In this document: piece by piece, positions 61,280-64,000 of the stretch
How positions within the stretch are numbered: position 1 is the first letter of the stretch
Layout: each line of letters begins with the position of its first letter
Source: Burkholderia pyrrocinia
Lineage (GTDB): Bacteria > Pseudomonadota > Gammaproteobacteria > Burkholderiales > Burkholderiaceae
Assembly (NCBI RefSeq): GCF_001028665.1
Contig: NZ_CP011503.1
Span: 2,108,001-2,172,000 of the forward strand
Reading direction: 5' to 3'
Length of the DNA stretch: 64,000 bases
Notes under the pieces: generated by a model
What the model saw: the letters and a program-made list of their open reading frames with translations, nothing else
What the model was told of the DNA's origin: nothing
Databases searched by the model: none
Position numbers and translations under genes: made by a program

Positions 61280-62581
61280 ATGACGTCCAATCCGGCGAAC
61301 GTTCCCCTCCCTGACGCACTGCCCAACCCGCGCGGCGGGGCCGTGCGCGCGGCCGACGCTTGGCTTGCGGCGGCCGCCGACGCATTCGAGCGGCGCGACG
61401 ACGCGGCCGCGCCGCTGTCCGCGGCTGCGGCTGTGCTGGCGGAAGCCGGCTGGCTGCCGGCCGCGCGTTTCGCCGGGCAACTGTCGGTCGCCGTGCCGCT
61501 CGTCGTAGCCGAGCCGACTTCGGCCGGCTGGTGTGCCGCGCTGCGCGATTTCCGCGCGGCCGTCGGCCGCCACAACCTGCGCGAGCTCGCCTGTTCGCCC
61601 GTTCTCTTCGATCATTTCCGTGCATTGCGAGCGCAAAGTGCCGCCGACCTGCGCGCGAGCACGCCGCTCGACGCGCTCGCGCTCGTCGGCCGCGCGGTGC
61701 CGCCGGCCACGCTGCGCGTGCTGCCCGACGCGTTCGCGACCCGGGTGCGGGCCCGCTACGAGCAGGCGCTGCTCGGCGTGCTGCGTGCGCAGCACGGCGC
61801 GCCCGGCGCGGCGCTCGACGAACTCGATGCGATGCAGGCCGCGCTGGCCGATGATGGCCCGTACGATTTCTGGCGGCTCGCGGCCGCGTGCCTGCGCGCG
61901 CTGCGCGCGACCGGCGCGCCCGAACTGAAGGGCTTTCTCGCGCGGACGAACCTGCTGCTCGGCGAGCAGGCGCAGGGCCGGCGCAGCGCGCCGCCCGAGC
62001 TCGTGCGCGAGACGGTCGCGCTGCTGTGGCGCGATTTCGCGCTGTTCGGCGCCGCGGCCGAGGACGTCGCGCTCGTCGACGTGCTGCACGACTACGGGCT
62101 GACGGTCGACTGGCACGTTGCCGGCACGCCCGCGTCCGAAGCGCTGTGGGAGGCCGATGCCGCGCGGGCCGAGCACGACGCGGTCGCCGTCGCGCCGACC
62201 CGCACGCTCGGCGTCGTGACCGTCAATGCGCATGCGTATGAGGATTTCCTGCAGACCGCCGATGCGTCGATGGCCGACCTCGCGGCCGATCCGGCCGTGG
62301 CCGACGCGGGTGCCGCGTGGCACGCGTCCGGTGCCGCCTACCGGGTCGGTACGGCCGCGTGTGCGCTCGGGCTCGGCCACGCGGCGCTGCTGGCCGACAC
62401 GCTCGGCCTCGCGTGGCGCCGTGCCGCGCACGGCGTACCGCTCGCTGACGGCGGCCTCGACGCGCACGGTCACGCGTCCGACATGTTGCGCGCGGCGCTG
62501 CTGAAGATCGCGGCCGGCGTGGCGCCGCCGGACCTGACCGCGGCGTCCGAAGCGCTCGGCGCGGCGCTTGGCCGGACCTGA
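61280..62581 (+). CDS. Protein of unknown function, possibly a degenerate Hpt-type (ChpA/PilL N-terminal) protein
   Basis: A 433-residue Ala-rich, mostly helical, soluble protein with no signal peptide or membrane helix. I recognise no clear domain. Towards the C-terminus (about 340-375), HASGAAYRVGTAACALGLGH is placed like the phosphotransfer helix HTLKGSAxxVG of Hpt domains but lacks the Lys-Gly. In some relatives, as I recall, rubredoxin is followed by pilG/pilH and a ChpA-type kinase with Hpt domains, so this could be a remnant. Start ATG 61280 lies 104 bp after rubredoxin. Confidence 0.6.
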   Translation: MTSNPANVPLPDALPNPRGGAVRAADAWLAAAADAFERRDDAAAPLSAAAAVLAEAGWLPAARFAGQLSVAVPLVVAEPTSAGWCAALRDFRAAVGRHNLRELACSPVLFDHFRALRAQSAADLRASTPLDALALVGRAVPPATLRVLPDAFATRVRARYEQALLGVLRAQHGAPGAALDELDAMQAALADDGPYDFWRLAAACLRALRATGAPELKGFLARTNLLLGEQAQGRRSAPPELVRETVALLWRDFALFGAAAEDVALVDVLHDYGLTVDWHVAGTPASEALWEADAARAEHDAVAVAPTRTLGVVTVNAHAYEDFLQTADASMADLAADPAVADAGAAWHASGAAYRVGTAACALGLGHAALLADTLGLAWRRAAHGVPLADGGLDAHGHASDMLRAALLKIAAGVAPPDLTAASEALGAALGRT

Positions 62582-62763
62582 CGAAGAAGGGGACGGACAC
62601 GCGGTGGCGACCCTTGTCGCACGGGCCCGCAACACGCTGCCGACAGTGCCCGCGCGCGTGTTAGAGTGCCGTGTGATCCGCGCGCGCCGTTGCCAGCGTA
62701 GCGCGGCGTTGCTTGTTGATCGCGGCCCGGTCAGGCCGCGGCGTCTTTGCTAAAATTCAAACC

Positions 62764-63342
62764 ATGTCAAAGCCTTCCGATCGCATCAACCTCACCAACC
62801 AGTTCCTGATCGCCATGCCGAACATGGCCGATCCGACGTTCTCGGGAACGGTGGTCTACCTTTGCGATCACAGCGAGCGCGGTGCGCTCGGCCTCGTCAT
62901 CAATCGTCCCACCGACATCGACCTCGAATCGCTGTTCAACCGCATCGACCTGAAGCTCGACATCGAGCCGCTGCTGCACATCCCCGTGTACTTCGGCGGC
63001 CCGGTCCAGACCGAGCGCGGTTTCGTGCTGCACGAGCCGGTCGAGGGCGCGAGCTACAACTCGTCGATGTCCGTCGACGGCGGGCTGGAGATGACGACGT
63101 CGAAGGACGTGCTCGAGGCGGTCGCGACGGGCACCGGCCCGAAGCGCTTCCTGCTGACGCTCGGCCATGCGGGCTGGGGCGCAGGACAGCTCGAGGAAGA
63201 AATTTCCCGCAACGGCTGGCTGACGGTCGCCGCCGATCCGCGCATCGTGTTCGACACGCCGGCCGAGGAGCGCTTCGAAGCCGCACTGGGTCTGCTCGGC
63301 GTCAGCTCGTCGATGCTCTCCGGCGAAGCAGGGCACGCATGA
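62764..63342 (+). CDS. YqgE/AlgH family protein
   Basis: A 192-residue member of the YqgE/AlgH (DUF179) family. Typical stretches are [33 protein letters not shown] and [16 protein letters not shown], and [14 protein letters not shown]. The biochemical role is not established; the gene is widely linked to ruvX, as here (4-bp overlap). ATG 62764 gives the standard N-terminus. Confidence 0.95.
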   Translation: MSKPSDRINLTNQFLIAMPNMADPTFSGTVVYLCDHSERGALGLVINRPTDIDLESLFNRIDLKLDIEPLLHIPVYFGGPVQTERGFVLHEPVEGASYNSSMSVDGGLEMTTSKDVLEAVATGTGPKRFLLTLGHAGWGAGQLEEEISRNGWLTVAADPRIVFDTPAEERFEAALGLLGVSSSMLSGEAGHA

Positions 63343-63788
63343 GTGGCGCGAGCGCGCGCGATGCGACGCTCCTGGCGTTCGACTACGGCGAAAAGCGAAT
63401 CGGGGTCGCGATCGGCAATGCGCTGACGCGCTCGGCCCGCGCGCTCGTCGTGATCCAGAACCTGAACCGCGAACACCGCTTCAAGGCGGTCGGCGACCTG
63501 CTGGCCGAATGGCGGCCGGACGCGCTCGTCGTCGGCCTGCCGATGCATCCGGACGGCACGCCGCACGACATGACGCAGCAGGCGAAGCGCTTCGGCAACC
63601 AGCTGAACGGCCGCTTCGGGCTGCCCGTCACGTGGGTCGACGAGCGCTATTCGTCGGTCGAGGCCGAGGCCGGGCTGCGCGAGCGCAACGTGCGCGGCCG
63701 CGCACGCGCCGAGATGCTCGATGCCGAGGCCGCGCGCGTCATCCTTCAACAGTATCTCGATCAATTGTCCGACCATGAGCACCATTGA
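63339..63788 (+). CDS. ruvX: Holliday-junction resolvase-like protein RuvX (YqgF)
   Basis: A 149-residue RNase H-fold nuclease. N-terminal [18 protein letters not shown] carries the first catalytic Asp, [17 protein letters not shown] the middle motif, and [13 protein letters not shown] the conserved Asp-Glu, with the last Asp in [13 protein letters not shown]. In E. coli the YqgF protein is implicated in 16S rRNA maturation. Overlaps yqgE by 4 bp and pyrR by 14 bp. Confidence 0.96.
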   Translation: MSGASARDATLLAFDYGEKRIGVAIGNALTRSARALVVIQNLNREHRFKAVGDLLAEWRPDALVVGLPMHPDGTPHDMTQQAKRFGNQLNGRFGLPVTWVDERYSSVEAEAGLRERNVRGRARAEMLDAEAARVILQQYLDQLSDHEHH

Positions 63789-64000
63789 CGCCGACGCGCT
63801 TTACCGCGTCCTGCTCGACCAGATCCGCGCCGCGTACGGTACGGCCTTCGCCGAACCGGGCGGCCCGCGGCTCGCCGGCATCTACAGCGGCGGCGCATGG
63901 CTCGCCGAGCGCCTCGCGCGCGATCTCGGCGCGCCGGCGTTCGGCGTCGTGAACGTCGCGCTGCATCGCGACGACTACGCGAAAAAGGGGCTGCACAGCC
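63775..64000 (+). CDS. pyrR: PyrR bifunctional regulator / uracil phosphoribosyltransferase (5' part only)
   Basis: 75 codons are visible before the window ends. The N-terminus ([16 protein letters not shown]) and [20 protein letters not shown] with [18 protein letters not shown] match the PyrR phosphoribosyltransferase fold (the metal/PRPP loop lies past the window). In Burkholderia this gene precedes pyrimidine genes; regulation by RNA attenuation is known in Gram-positives but less clear here. It overlaps ruvX by 14 bp. Confidence 0.92.
   Translation, partial: MSTIDADALYRVLLDQIRAAYGTAFAEPGGPRLAGIYSGGAWLAERLARDLGAPAFGVVNVALHRDDYAKKGLHS

Overview
This is a GC-rich, gene-dense stretch of a Burkholderia chromosome, most likely a Burkholderia cepacia complex species. 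Evidence: very high third-position GC; a 3-hydroxybutyrate oligomer hydrolase of the type I know from Burkholderia; and the order groES-groEL / thiD-like / rubredoxin / yqgE / ruvX / pyrR at the right end. I see no rRNA, tRNA, CRISPR array, insertion sequence or prophage. Both window edges cut genes (gcdH at the left, pyrR at the right).

Layout. 1-2.7 kb: glutaryl-CoA dehydrogenase with a divergent IclR regulator, then a GFA-family protein. 2.8-3.6 kb: a degenerate EAL protein. 3.97-9.9 kb: a tight five-gene aromatic operon (flavoprotein hydroxylase, small DUF2783 partner, MFS permease, homogentisate dioxygenase, fumarylacetoacetase) that fits 3-hydroxyphenylacetate to homogentisate to fumarate plus acetoacetate. 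10-15.7 kb: two MFS transporters, bluB, a D-2-hydroxyacid dehydrogenase and a LysR regulator. 16.4-21 kb: a class V aminotransferase, an AraC regulator with a divergent EamA exporter, and another MFS protein. 21.3-25.9 kb: xdhABC, with an XdhC that lacks its usual N-terminal domain. 26-30.5 kb: an NTF2-like protein, a LysR regulator, a DsbA-fold isomerase, a membrane-anchored TAXI receptor and a BON protein. 30.6-38.7 kb: 3HB-oligomer hydrolase, S10 carboxypeptidase lipoprotein, TauE/SafE permease, DHA2 exporter and a FrnE-like DsbA protein.

38.9-43.2 kb: a D-amino-acid (Dau-like) utilisation locus with two divergent transcription units, whose intergenic region carries a repeated GTCTA-N3-TAGAC palindrome, a candidate operator. 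43.4-45.7 kb: a secreted 644-residue repeat protein of unknown function behind a near-consensus sigma-54 promoter. 45.8-49.3 kb: an ECF sigma / anti-sigma unit with four periplasmic or small accessory proteins and a possible ECF promoter. 49.3-57.2 kb: a six-gene iron-acquisition operon (OprB-type porin, beta-propeller-like protein, EfeB-type peroxidase, FbpABC-type ABC transporter) behind a Fur box next to a good sigma-70 promoter. 57.6-59.8 kb: groESL with a perfect CIRCE element. 59.9-64 kb: a ThiD-like kinase lacking the canonical catalytic motif, rubredoxin, an unrecognised protein, yqgE, ruvX and pyrR.

The best candidates for under-described biology are the Fur-linked porin/propeller/DyP/ABC operon, the sigma-54-driven repeat protein, the ECF-cupredoxin unit and the Dau-like operator. 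Assignments rest on reading translated sequence and remembered family motifs; no database search was possible.
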